This document shows, one piece after another, positions 13,201-28,200 of a stretch of 64,000 nucleotides of DNA (its first letter is position 1; each line of letters starts with the position of its first letter). The notes beneath the pieces are model-generated. The model worked only from the letters and a program-made list of their open reading frames with translations. It made no database searches and had not been told where the DNA came from. The position numbers and the translations under genes are program-made. The DNA lies in NCBI GenBank assembly GCA_026874595.1, contig CM049309.1, positions 70,290,926 to 70,354,925 on the forward strand. Direction: 5' to 3'. The DNA is from Sipunculus nudus (taxonomy: Eukaryota; Annelida; Sipuncula; Golfingiida; Sipunculidae).

Positions 13201-16200
13201 TACACTTTCACCTGGTATGTGTTTACTGCAAGGTATAATAGAAATATATGTCGCCATAAAAAGTAAGGTGAGGTAATAACACATAGTATTTTCATTAAAT
13301 ATAGTATCCTTGACATGTCTGGACAAATAATTCAGTTTTTCACCAACAGGCAAAGTAACAAACCCACAACAATTTATTTTCTTTTTGATTAATTACCAAC
13401 TCCTTCATTTGATACCATTAATCAAGTGTGCAGGAACCTGGTTTATTCAAATCCTTCCTTTTAAATCTTTATATTCACCATATTTTATCTGTGTTGCTAT
13501 GGCTGTTAAAGATAGGGCATCTTGTTGTACCTGAGGAATAAGTCTTACACAAGATGCCATGATGGCCAATAGATTAAAAAGTGGACATTATCTGTATAAT
13601 CTGAATGTTAAAAACATATTGTAAGACAGCCAATTATTACAATCATGTTATTACCCGATGGGAGTATGTGTACAAGTAAGTATTAAGCATAATATTAAAT
13701 TATGTGCAAGGCTTGTACAATTATTACAGTGACAGCATTGCAAACCAGGTCCCCATTTGAGTATATGTACAAGACTTACCATACCAATGATAATACCACT
13801 GAACTGTGTGTATTGTTTATTACAATATGTACAATAATGGCAATATCACTCAAGTCCCCATTTGAGTATGTGTACAAAACCTGTACTACTGATATTACTA
13901 ACGAACTTAGTGTAGTTACCTGGCAGTATGTCTTCCTTCTTATCCTTGTGTACAGGTATTTCTGTCCAGCCCTCGGCCTCGTCAGTCCTCACCACACGGT
14001 CCTTGTAGTTGAACATGTACTCTTTATTGGTCTTTGTATTTGTCAGTTTAACCTGTAATCAAGTGATTTAGACAAGTTATAAATGTGATTTCTATGGCCA
14101 AATTAGAATGTTACCAGTAGTAATCATGCCAGAAAGTCAAGTTACCAGTAGAAATCATGCCAGAAAGTCAAGTTACTGGTAGTAATCATGCCAGAAAGGC
14201 AAATTACCAGTAGTAATCATGCCAGAAAGTCAAGTCACCAGTAGTAATCATGCCAGAAAGTCAAGTCACCAGTAGTAATCATGCCAGAAGGTCAAGTTAC
14301 CGGTAGTAATCATGCCAGAAAGTCAAGTCACCAGTAGTAATCATGCCAGAAAGTCAGGTTACCAGTAATTATCATGCCAGCAAGTCAAGTTACCAGTAGT
14401 AATCATGCCAGAAAGTCAAGTTACCAGTAGTAATCATGCCAGAAAGTCAAGTTACCAGTAGTAATCATACCAGAAAGTAAAGTTACCAGTAGTAATCATG
14501 CCAGAAGGTCAAGTTACCAGAAGTAATCATGCAAGAAAGTCAAGTTACCAGTAGTAATCATGCCAGAAGGTCAAGTTACCAGAAGTAATCATGCAAGAAA
14601 GTCAAGTTACCAGTAGTAATCATGCAAAAAAGTCAAGTTACCAGTAATAATCATGCCAGCAAGTCAAGTTACCAGTAATAATCATGCCAGCAAGTCAAGA
14701 ACTAAATCATATGCTGTATGCTGTGGTTGGCTTCAAATCTGTGAGATTAAATTTCGTAATTTCTACTTTTTCAATGTTTCTTGAGGATTAGATTTTCATA
14801 ATATCACCATACTACAAACTGCATATAGTATGTTATCTATTGTAATAATTATTAATATGTTCAAAAAATATCTTTTCAATCTAAGAGGGACCCAGGAAAC
14901 ACTGGATGAGTGGACATTCTTGTTCCTTATAGGCAGGTAATGTGAAGGATCTCATAGTATTCATAATATCATTTGACTTTCGGAAAACAAAATAGATCTG
15001 TCAAAAAAAAAAATAATGTCAAAATTCTGCCATGTGATGCTACAAGCATAGATTATGTATATGAGATGGCAATGAGGCTGCTGTATAAATGAATTTTCAC
15101 CTGTATAGTTTTATTCATGATGGTTTAATTTTTGCTGCAATTTCCCTTTAAAAAATGTCCCTCACGAACAAAAAGCCAGCCACAGTCTGTGAACACTTTC
15201 TATTTATTTTGCTATTTATTTACCTGATCTATTTCCACAACTCCAAGATTAACAGCAAATGAGTTTACTAATCCATTATCAGGTCTAATTTCTAATCTTT
15301 TCAGAGGCATTTACCCACATTAAAATTCTTACATACCTGATGCTAAAAACCATGAAATGACTTTGTAATTTGTAATAGATAAGTTCAACATTTAGAGCAC
15401 CAATGCACCTGAGCAAATCATTCACATATCAACAAATAAATGACCTACTGATTCAAGGAACCAGGACTGATCCCCCTTGGTCTCTGGATCATAACCTATT
15501 CTGATCTTGTATGGCTCTCCAATATCCTCCTTTTCCTTCAGCTGCAAAAGAATTCATTCATACGCATACATTAATTCATGCATGAAACGGGTGATGAAGT
15601 TGGAAGTACAAATCAAGTAAATGCCTTTTCATGTGGCAAAGATATACTGATGTGCTCTCTTATATAAAAAAAGATTAAACTCTATGATCAGTAAGGTTTA
15701 CAATCAAGATATGTCATGTTTGCCTACAAAGTTTGTGAATATATTAGTAAGTATTTATGATTTGTTTAACCTTCGACTAAATTGCATATATCTTAAATAA
15801 TATCATTATTCTCATTTTAACTGAGAAATATTAAGATGAACAAATGCTGCTAAGCTGAACCTGTGAATAACACCTTGCTTAGATCAAAACAGATTTATAT
15901 TTAGAAAACCAACCACACAAATATTATGATTTCACACAGAATCAGGAATTTGTAATAATTTCTTGTTTTAGTCATATTAGTACATTCACTGTGTATTACA
16001 ACAGTGTGCATTCACAAGCCTGCACAGTGTCAGTCTTTCATCACAAATTTAAAGCCACTTGGTTATTTGATGGACCAGGCAGCATGATATTAAGCATCTA
16101 CCAAATTAATGCCAGGAAACTTTACCTCAAACTCTTCAGACTCTCCAGTTCCAAATTTGTTTTTGTTGACTGACACCAGGGGGTGCTCCTTGCTCTTGCC

Positions 16201-19200
16201 GTTCTCACCATATATGGCAATGATGAGGTCAGCTTTGGTGCTTGCGTTTTTCTCCTTGCCAGTGGTAATGACTGCCTGCCAGTTGTTTTCTTGGAGCGAG
16301 GCTGGTAGTTCACGCTCTGTACGACCATCATCCTCATTTTCAGCTAGCCACCTGGGAAATATGGGGTTTTACTTTTCATATTGGTGATTAGGATTTCTAC
16401 TCTTTCAATATTCAAGGTCACATAGATAAATGTATGAATTTTGGAATTTATTTTACACTAAATGATCTGACTTTATAGCCTGATATCATAAACAAGAAAG
16501 GTGTAATTAAATCTTACACAAAACCAAGGTTTTTTGGACTTTTTGCTTCTGCCAGGAGGATAGCGTTCATACAGACACATACAGGTTGGGGAACATCCCA
16601 TAATAGTAACCCCCCCCCCCCCCCCCATGGGGGTTGCATTCCTTAGCATGTAGATTTTTAGTTATTCTTGTAACCTCTCTCAAGCACAAAGAGGATATAA
16701 CTGTATTACTAAGGTTTGGGCCACAGGTCTTAGCACTGTAAATAGCTTGAACTCTGACTACATGCCACACCTCTAAGTACAAAAGTTTTCTTTTTCATTA
16801 AATCATCATACTTCGCTTAGTTAATATACAGTGAAACCTCATTGTGTAGAACTAAGCTTAAGGCGAATACCCCGCTTATGTCTAAGTTACAGACTTGACT
16901 TTCCGGACAACTCTAGTTAAATTATTAACATATAAAACAGCTTGTGTGGAACCTTGGATGTCTCCTAGTTTTTTCTGAAGGTCCCTTTGACTGCGACACA
17001 ACGAGGTTTCACTGTATATTTTTACAGACAACTCTAGTTAAATTATTACCAAATAAAACAGCTTGTGTGGAACCTTGGATGTCTCCTAGTTTTTTCTGAG
17101 GGTCCCTTTGACTGCGACACAACGAGGTTTCACTGTATATTTTTACAGTTACAAGAAAACTTCACCAAATTTAAGATTTTATAATGCATTTAAATATACA
17201 TCAATTATCAGTAGTTTTTTCATCTGATCCTTGAAAGGAGGAATATATGTGGACAACATTACTCTTCCCTTTTTAAAACCTTTTGTCTCAATTTACATAA
17301 ATGTACAAATGTTACCTGTTACACATGAAGTTATAATCGTTGGATGAGTCTGTTGGATCTTTGATGACTATCTTATCAAGGAACCAGCCAGAGCCAACTC
17401 CCTTCCCATCATGCCCCACAACCACCTTCTTCAGCTTTCCAAGGTCAACAAAGTCAAAGGCAAATACGTCAATCTGAAGGAAAGATAAAACAAAATGAAC
17501 AAAGGCATATATGTCAACCACAAGAAAGAGTAAAATATACATATAAATAGCTCAATCAATTTTTCAGATAACATTTATCTCTGCAATAATCTGGTATACT
17601 TCCTCAAAATAATATCTTACCATTTAAATTGATTAAATTGGAATTTATTGACCAAAATATAATGCAGAAAATGATGAAGATAAACACAACTGCTTTGAAA
17701 ACAATGGGTCAATGATAAATGGAGTCTTGATCTTAGGGAAGTGTACATCTCACCAGGTAACACATGAATTAACTAATTATATCTGTCATCTTTTGGAAAC
17801 ACTACCTAATTGTTAATGTGTTTTATAAACATGAGGTATGCTGGTAAGAATTCTATTTTGAACAGTTTAGCCATGTGGCAAGTAAATGTTTACTGTAAAT
17901 TTTCCACCTACAGGTATACAATGGAGGTTTCCTGTCTTGATAACAATTTGATACTTTTAAGTCAGTGCAGCACCACAGAAATGATCACCATCAGAACAAT
18001 GAAGGATCCTGTTTTTAAGAAAACTGGAGACAACTTGGGATAACAACTTGCATACAAACCTTTCCTTGTTCAAAGTTGGTGAACTCATGGTTTGTAGACT
18101 TGCGGAGCTGACGCTTGCCCGTGTCCCCTCGCTCTCCGTGTACCTCCAGGTAAACCTTAGAATCAGTTCCAGCATCACTCACATCCCCTGTGTGGACTGA
18201 CACTTCATACCTGTGAACTTTATCAGAAAATGAACACTCATCAAAACTGAATAAGAGGCATTACCTAACTTCCCCCGGGTGTGAAATATAGAGACATTTT
18301 AGACAATAGAGAGATGTCTGTTTAAAGGGACATATCCACAATTATTTATACACACATATTTCAAAACAGGGTTAACACAGAGTATATACAAATCAATATG
18401 GTATTTCTTAATATCATAGTTATTAGGATGATGATGCATGGCTGTAATGTGCATACTCTTTCGTGTTCCAGAAACAGTTTTAATTAAGTACTTCATGAGA
18501 TATATTAAACCATGATGTCTTTACTTACAACAAAAAAATATTAACAGATCACGCACTGATGTGAGATTTTTTACATATGTCAACAGTTTAAAGGTTAGAA
18601 AGGTAATGAACTGTTAAGGTCTCAAACAGCATGCCCTTCATCACAGGGTGTCTGTGACTGGAAGGTTTTGGGACTGAGAGGTTTCACTTTCACAGTAAGT
18701 ATAATTACTTGGTAGTGCGTCATCCTTGTTGTCAGGGGTGACTGGTACTTCCTCCCATCCATCCTGGTCATCACCATACAAGATGAAGTTCTTGTTGTTG
18801 AACAAATACTTCTCTCCTGTCTCTATGTTTTCTAGTGTCAGCTGTTACACAGGGAATAAATATATTATATTCACATGAACAGAAATCATACATCACTATT
18901 TTTTCTACATTTAAGGGACTTGATCATATTGTTGTACATTAATTTAACACAGCATTGAGCTTCATGAGATAAACTGTTTGTAAGAGAAAAGTTGTCCTTG
19001 CACTGGGACGATCACCAGGTGTAGTTTTAAAGTACTTAATAGCTACTTAAACAAGTTACAAATTTTTACTGGCTCAAAGACTATTTCTATTTATTTACTT
19101 CCAGGAACGTTAAAGGCAGCTAACCCTTATACACAAGGCTCATTAGAGTAAACGGAGCAGTGACCGAGGCTTACCATCTCCAGGAACCATGCTGCCTTCT

Positions 19201-22200
19201 GATTGGTGATGAGACCAACCCTGATTTTATACACTGGCCCAAGGTTAGATCTCACCATCACCTGGAAAAACATAAGGTAAAACATCATTTTCATCCATTT
19301 GCCTTATGATTAATACTGTGTTAACAGTGTGACTACAACTTAATCTCTGAAAATTATTCCCCAAGGAAATGCAAAATGAAACAAATACATATTTGGTCAT
19401 GTGTCTATGGGTAAATTTAAAAAAAAAACAATAATTAGGATCAACTCCTGAATAATATAATAACACTAACAATGTTAATTATAAAGAATTTTTTAATCCC
19501 CTGAAATATTATTAAAAAAATTTAGGATAACAGAAAAAAAGAATAAATTAGAAATTTTTATTTTATATCATTCTTCCTGTATTTTGATATCCTTTTTCTA
19601 ATTCTCTATCACTTAAATCTAAAAGACAGAGTGACTAACCTCAAACTGGTCAATTTTGTTAGCCTGGAATTTGCCCTTCTCTTCTGTACCCAGAGGAATC
19701 TCATCAGACTTGCCCTTCTCTCCGTAGATAACGATCTTGACAGGACAGGGGGACGCCGTCTTCCCAGTCTTAGTAGTAATTCTCCACTGATCATCTGATC
19801 AAATATAACAGCAATAAATAACACATGTATGTATCTGTTTATGTGCCTGGTGTTTTGGGATTTATGTGATTATGATTATTTTTCTCTTGCAAACAATACT
19901 GTTTAATATGCTGTCATACTTTATCTAAGTGTTTAGTGTTTTCTCTTTTCTTGACTTAAAGCATAAAGTTCCCTTATCTATCAGACAATCTCATTCAAAA
20001 CAAAAAACAACGGATTGAAGGATTAGGTAAATAAAGGTGATCCTACTGGAATGTTCTTAAACCATAAAAATACAGTGGAACCTCTCTAATAAGATCACCT
20101 TTGAGTGACCTGAAATTATTCATGTTAGCAAACTGGTTATAACTTACCTGTCTAAAAAGATTAATTGTGAACTAAGACCACTTTTGGCCAGTCCCACAGG
20201 TGGTCTTATTACACAGGTTTCATTGTATGCATTTACCGGTAACCATGAAAGGCTTACATCATAGTAATGTACTTATAGGTATGATATAATCACAAGTGTT
20301 ATTCACTGTAGAGGAATAAGTTGTAACACACTGGGAAAACTTTAAATGTCATATATATAATAAATACTGATATATAATATATATAATATTACCATGTATC
20401 ATGGTATATAACATATGATGACTACCTTTGGGTTTGTCTGCAGGTAGATCACTAGCTATCAATTCTCTCTCTGTCTTCTTATCATCCTCTCCTTCATCTA
20501 GCCATCTTATGAAAAAGGAACAAGATCACACACCAATCCTTTTAATATGACTGGTCAGCCATTACAATGATAAAGCCTAGAAAAACCCTTGCCTTTGTGT
20601 GGTAGTGTTCAATCTAATTGATAAAGACCTATATTTTATCAATATACAGTAGTATCAAGGTACCTACCATATTACTTTTTTCCATATCACTGGTGGATTT
20701 GGATATTACAGACTACCTTCAAACAAGGATATGGTATATTAAGATTATTTGGCCATTTTCAAGGCCACAAAGCATAGCACTTGTTGTTGTTTTGGGCAAA
20801 GTGCACAATGGTGTATAAAAGCATTCCAATATAATCTGTCCTCAATTGGTTTTTTCCCAATTTGAGACAATCATCTGTATGCTTACTTCAGCTATCGCCA
20901 ATAATTCCTGTGGTTTTAATGCAGAATAAACTGTTTCATAATGGATCTATTGGTAACTGACATGAATATATATATCATGTGAATTATACTGAACAACTGT
21001 AAAGGCCATCATATCAATAAAATTACATAAATTTTGATTCTGATACAAAGTCAATTTTAAAGATTAGGCTAGTGCTTGCCAGATTTCAGCAGTTATGGGA
21101 GGTGCTGTAACTTTACATTATCATACCTGTCACATTTGAAAGTAAATTGTCTGTCTGCATCCGGAGTTTCCTTGAGAACAGCTTTGTCCAGGAACCAGCC
21201 TGCACCTGGATACAAACATGAGATATTTTAACATTTGAAAATTATATTTATGTATACTGATTGAGAAACATCAATTACAAGTGAGAATACACAGTTATGA
21301 CAATATTCAGTTGAAGGATTCTAGTAAAGTTTTTTTCAGTCGTTCAGCAAAATGCTTTGGTAATACTCTCTTCTGCATCATAATAACAAATTAGCTGTTA
21401 CTGACAAATCAAATAGTTATAATGGTTAAGTTGAACTTTTAACATACAAGAACCTTCTTCTTTGAAAGAAAATGGATTTAATGTAAAGTTACAAAAAATC
21501 TCCAATTACCTGGGAAGTTATCATCAAATAAATCATTTTACATTTAGGGTATTCTGAATAAAATGGGATACTGGTCTCTTTGTTATCTAATTAATGTTAA
21601 ATAAAACTGAAAAGAATATAAAAATTCTTTTTCCTTTTCAAATTATTGATCTTATGAGGAAATCATGTAAAAATTATATTATTCTTGTAACTAAATGTAT
21701 ATGATTTCATTCTTATTAATACCAAAAAGAACTTTACCCACATGGTTGAAAAATGCCCATTCTAAGAAAATGAGATAAGATTTTCCATGTGAAACTGAAG
21801 AAGCATGGATAATTACAACAAATTCATTACCTGATCCCTTGCCATCATGACTGATGATCATCCTCTGTGGTTTTCCCAGATGTACTGCCTCGATCTCAAA
21901 CACATCAACCTGGTCAACAAAATTATATAAATTACCCAAATTATCTCTGTAACTTAATGTGTGACATCAGATTATCAATAGGTAAGCTCCCTTGTAAAGT
22001 ATACAAATCACCTATGCTCTAATGTAGAGACCTATGTTGTGTATACAATAAAATTGTTCAAGATAATAGGTGGGTTCCCACATAGAATATATAATAAAAC
22101 TCACAAACCCTATATCTACAATTAATCTAAGTATAAAACCTACAATAAGACTTAAAAACCCTCATGTCTTTGGTGAAACTGCTTTATTCAGTAAGCATGA

Positions 22201-25200
22201 AACAGTTCTCAACAACTAGATGTGTCAGAACGACACAAATGCCCCCACAACTGGTCATTATCTGCCCACACACCAAAAATCAGGCCAATATCTGCAGGTA
22301 TTGTGAAGAAAAGTCTGTACAAGTGTATTTGTCATGAAAATTTATGTTTTACATGAAATTTTCTATGTTCAGGACTAGTAAAACAGTCAAAAGTAGGTCA
22401 ACCAGGACGAAATGTGAACTCAATCTGTAACTGGTCAATATCTGGCCACACACCAAAAATCAGGCCAATATCTGCAGGCATTGCGAAAAAAAGTCCGTAC
22501 ATGTGTATTTGTCATGATATTTCATATTTTTCATGAAATTTTCTATGTTCAGGAGCCGTAAAACGGTCAAAAGTAGGTCAACCAGGACGAAACGCAAACT
22601 CGATCTGTAACAGGTCTATATCTGCCCACACACCAAAAATCAGGCCAATATCTGCAGGCATTGCAAAAAAAAGTCTGTACATGTGTATCTTTCATGAATA
22701 TTTCTATTTTTCATGAAATTTTCTATGTTTGTACAACAGTCAAAAGTAGGTCAACCGGGACGAAACGCGAACTCGATCTGTAACTAGTCTATATTTGCCC
22801 ACAAACCAAAAATCAGGCCAATATCTGCAGGCATTGCGAAAAAAAGTCTGTACATGTGTATTTGTCATGAAATTTCATATTTTTCATGAAATTTTCTATG
22901 TTCAGGAGCCGTAAAACGGTCAAAAGTAGGTCAACCAGGACGAAACGCGAACTCGATCTGTAACTGGTCTATATCTGCTCACACACCAAAAATCAGGACA
23001 ATATCTGCAGGCACTGCGAAAAAAAGTCTGTACATGTGTATTTGTCATGAAATTTCATATTTTTCATGAAATTTTCTATGTTCAGGAGCCGTAAAACGGT
23101 CAAAAGTAGGTCAACCAGGATGAAACGCGAACTCGATCTGTAACTGGTCTATATCTGCTCACACACCAAAAATCAGTCCAATATCTGCAGGCATTGCGAA
23201 AAAAAGTCCGTACATGTGTATCTGTCATGAATATTTTTATTTTTCATGAAATTTTCTAAGTTTAGGAGCCGTAAAACGGTCAAAAGTAGGTTAACCGGGA
23301 TGAAACGCGAACTCTATCTGTAACTGGTCTATATCTGCCCATACACCAAAAATTAGGCCAATATCTGCAGGCATTGCGAAAAAAAGTCCGTACAACTGTT
23401 TGATTTCGGAATGACGGAAGGACGGAATGACGGACATGGGTAAAACTATATGCCCCGGCCACTTTGTGGCAGGGGCATAAAAAAGTTGTTATCCCAGTAT
23501 ATCTATATGAATATAAAAATTTGTTAGATATAAGTGAATAACCATTTTAACTGATCTCTTATAAGTTATAATATGTTACATTTCTCTTTGTAAAATCCTA
23601 TGAATTAGTTAATATGTTATGATTCTTACCTGTTCCTGTTCAAACTTGTTGAGGTTGTTGGATTTCCTGAGCAGCCTCTTTCCTGTAGATCCATATTGAC
23701 CATAGACTGTGGTATAGACATTAGCGTTGGTCCCTGCATTTTGACGGTCACCTGTATACACCTCTAGCTGATATTTGAGAACTGTAATGATAAGAGTATG
23801 ATTATTAAGTGAACAAGATCAGTTAAATTAAATCATACAGATTAGTGGATATGTTAATTCATAAATTACTGAATAACCTACCAACCACCTTTAGGACAGG
23901 TAAGGAATGGTTTTACTTCTGAGACTGTCTTATTACACAGGCCAGTTATAACTAATGCACGTTCTTATGGTTTTATTCCAGAATGGTTTAAATTGGCAGA
24001 TGGTCTCATTAGATAGGTGGTCTTTCAGATGGGTTTCATAATTCTTAATTAATATATATATATATATACATATATAAATATAAAGTTATATATTTATTTT
24101 TATACATTACTAATATTTAAAAAATAAGATTTGGTTTATATATGTCCAAATTTACACCTTAAAGTTGCCTGGTTAATGTATATATTATACTCTTTAAAAT
24201 CCAGTGTTTTTTTCTATTATGTTATCTACTACAATTGCGAGTGGTGCCCACTGCTGCATAGAGTTTGCACTTATAATGTCTACTCTGTCATAATGCTGCT
24301 ACCTTGAGAACCAGCATTTTTAATACAAAATGAAGTACAAATATGTTTCTGTCACCTGGTAGAACATTGATTCCTGGCCAGACAATTGGTAGCTCTTTCC
24401 ACCCATCAGTTTCATCATTAACCTGTACCCAGTCATGCACAGCAAATGAGAACTCATCCTTGCTGTCCAGATCCTTGAACTGTAGTGTCTCCACAAACCA
24501 ACTGCTGTAGTCCTGCTGGTCTGCAAACCCTAGTCGTACTTTAGTCAGATCACCAAGTGTTTTAGGAATGGTGATCTGTTAAGAGAAGAGTGGAGGTAAC
24601 ATCATAAATACACAGCATCAAATGTCTTTATATGGTTTTGTATTCATATGAGAAATAACAACTTCAATGAACTAAATAATGTACAGTAAAACCTCGCATA
24701 CAGTAAACCACCTCTGTTTAGAGACCACCTCAAAATAACAACCACTTTGTTCATGGTCCTGATTCTTTTTTGCTCTTTATACAAGACTTCACTTGATCAA
24801 CCATTTTATGGAGGTCCTATTGGTGGTCATAATTTTGAGGTTTTACTGTTCTATGTTTATTGAGAGTTGAACTGTACCTATTGCATTTGATGCTTACAAA
24901 ATATGCCTATGTGGAATATCTTTGTTATGGTGTTACACTGATAAAAGAAATACTGGCTGGTATAAGAGGAACAGAATAATATCATGATTATAAATCAAGT
25001 GTAAGGTTTATTATTTAATAATCTATTTATTACAACATACCTGAATAAACTTGTTGATCCTTCATCCCTGATCTTGAGCAATGACAAGTATATGAGAATG
25101 GAAATGTTTTTATACTTGTAATATTATTTGATCTACTGCCAAAAAAGGTCAACATGCACTCACCTGGAATTCATCTTCTTGGCCTTCTCGAAGAATTTGT

Positions 25201-28200
25201 GTTTGACCTTGACCTTTCTGTTGTTGACCTTTTTGAGGCTGACCTCTCTGTTGCTGACCTTGACCTTTTGGTGTTTTTGGAGCTTGAAGATGAATGGGGT
25301 CACTTTCTCCATACTCTCCGCACATAATTAATACCACCTCTGCACTGGTTCCTGCACCTTTCTCACTTCCAGTTTTTGTAACCAGCTGCCACCTACCCTC
25401 TGGATGTAAACAGCATGGTTTATTACAATGATAAACCAAACACTCAAATGAAGTTGAATTTATGATTTCATTTATGAAAACTAAACTAATCATATTACCC
25501 TTATCTGTTTCAAGCTGAAGTAAAAATTCATAAAGTCATTCCTATATAAAGACCTGTATGTGAAGGGTTATTAGTGTAATACAATTTGTGCTGATTTAAT
25601 CATTTAAACATATCTATTCACAAGTATCCAGAACATCTTTTTGAAAAATTAGAAACTGGAATATAGAAAAAAGTAGGACAAAAAAAGGGAAATTTAAAGT
25701 AAATACTGGGACAAAATCAGGACTGAAACCCACCTGTGGAATCAATGTTCATAGTCATTCTTGATAAACAATGTGATAGTCATACTAATCAGATAAAATA
25801 TTTAAACAGTGTTTAAACATGGTGTTCAGATAGCAGGCCCCAAAAGAATAGCTCTTTATACTCTTTTTTTACAGTACTGAGATAAAATGGTGCTTTAAAC
25901 CTCGTGTAAGAGTTTACTTATATTAATTTCATTATTATAACCAAACACATTATTCCTGCTTTTTTAAACTTAAACATGTAACAGAGTCAAAGAAAAAAGG
26001 AGTCAAAGAAAAAAGTAGATCAATTGAAGAAAAATACAAATGTAGGACTAAGACAAAGAATATGAAAACTAAGAAAATCACACACAAATGGTCCAACTAA
26101 GAAAATGCATATATAAATGGTCTCACTTGTTTCTGGGATCTTGACAGGTGCTGTTTCCTGGGCTTCCTTCAGTGGTACAGCCACCATGCTGGGTCTGACA
26201 GTTAGTGCCTTGATGTCTAACTCTGTTGGCTCATTGGGATTCTCATTGACCACCACACTGTAACAGAAACATATAACGTTTATCTCATTCATGTATGTTT
26301 ACAAAATAATCCTATATTATTACAGGGGCCCAGGAAAAGCTGCCCCATTTACATAAGAAAAATCTGGGTCAACCTAGCAGAATGTAGCCCACACCATATT
26401 TTATCTTGATGGAGTAGAGAACACTCTTGAGTGCTGTAAATTATTATAATTAATACTGTGATCGGCTTGATTTATCAGGTTATTTTTTTTTAATTTTTTT
26501 TCAGTATTTCGCAAGTGTTAATTTATGCTATATCACTTCAACAGTTTATATCAATTATTTGAACAATTTGCAAAGTTGACTGTAGGATTCAGTGAACAAA
26601 CAGCAATTCTTGTTCTTTACAGTCAGACAACATAAAGTCCTCCTTATTATTTATAATATCAATTATCTGATTTTGCACTCAGCAAGTACAAGTAACATAC
26701 ATGAGATGCCAAGGAGGCTGAAGTATGAACAAAATTTTAACCATTGCAAACAAAGAGACAAGCACAGTATAATTAAAATTAACGATGTATACATACTCAT
26801 CAAGAGGGAATACTGTCTCCTTGGCATCAAACTCTCCTTTCTTGATAACGATGGTTTCTAGATGCCAGTCTGGTCCAGACACCTTGGTCACAATCACCTT
26901 CTCTAGCTCACCGAGGTCAACAGCTTCTAGTGTAAAGGTATCCTCCTGTTGGCAAATAGAGTAATCATCTCAGCTACTTTATATATAAATATTTAACAAT
27001 TAAACAAAGCAGACTTAAATTTCTGGACTTAAACAAAATTTACACTCAAAAATTGTGCACATGGATGACATCCATTTTATTGTAGAATATTTTGCTGTCA
27101 TGATACAAAATACATTCAACTCTTGGCAAAAGTCAGTAAAAAGAATATTCTACAATACAATCACCTGTTCAGAACTGTGTTGACGTTTGCCAGACAACCA
27201 TCACTTTTAAAATATTAAAGACCCCTGGTGCAATAAAACAGATGAGTAGTGCATGTTTAAAAGTTGATTTCATGAGGCAACAGGTTAATCTGACATTTTC
27301 TCATGTATTTAAAAGATTCTTGAGATTTCTAACCTTGGGTCAGTCATACAATAGAAATTTGTACATATATAATATATTAATATATTATCTTATGGGGATC
27401 TTAACACTGTGTTTTTGTGGTGTTACTTATATTGGTAAATGGAAGCAGTAATATAATGTTACAAAAACCTAATTATTTGGTTAACAGCTTATCACTGCAG
27501 TTGTACCAAATTTCCACAAACAGGAAATCTATAAAATTTTTCGACTTTCAGTTGAGGTAATTAAAGTGGTCCTTACCTGTCCTGGTTGGAACTTAAGCAT
27601 CCCCTCCTCTTGGCTTCCTTTAAGTTGCCTTGCACCTGTGTCCCCTCGGCTTCCGTACAAAGTGATATAAACCTCCGGCTCCAGGCTGCCATCATCATCA
27701 TCATTCTGATCACCCTGTCTGGCACCACCCTTCTTTTTGTTGTTGCTGTTGTTTGCATTACCCTGGAGGACAATATGTAGGATGAATTATAATAAAAGTG
27801 GTCCCTGTGTAAAATCAATGGAAGTAATATGTATGTTACAACACACTGCCTGATCAATAACTGTAACCTTTCAATTAAATTGAAATAGATTCATAACCTC
27901 TGAACCAATTAGTTTTGATTATTTTTTTGCATATACCATAAAAAAAACCCCTCAGTCAGCTATTTACTTTGAGAAAGCATGCTGCACTATTTAAACTATT
28001 TATTGTGTATGTGCTCAAGATCTAGTTTTAATGCTCACAATTAAAATGCTTCATTCGCATAGAAACAAAAAAAGGCAACGATAAACACAGGGCAAGCTAC
28101 ATTGCTTCCTTACTTGCTGAAATTAACTAACTTTGATTGCGGTAAAATATTTTTTATTTATAACAAAAAATCTGAAATTAAGAATGTAATAACTGAACTG

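Larger units (their letters stand above)
17474..20072 (-). other. Introns around exons 41-44, nothing recognised
   Basis: The intron parts (17474-18059, 18218-18708, 18842-19174, 19262-19639, 19795-20072) show no clear repeat or RNA gene. They are plain AT-rich intron sequence. Confidence 0.45.

Noticed and set aside
13702..14058. A 118-codon plus-strand open frame
   Set aside because: Antisense to exon 48 and to a local repeat; the minus strand shows the type B PLAT ending with proper splice sites.
14111..14699. CRISPR-like array
   Set aside because: Units of 31 bp follow each other without spacers and the context is a eukaryotic intron.
18205..18217. Acceptor CAG directly before the TAT codon of exon 44
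   Set aside because: It would leave the reading frame broken with exon 43; the acceptor seven bases upstream restores it and gives the usual LP-x-x-x-Y spacing.
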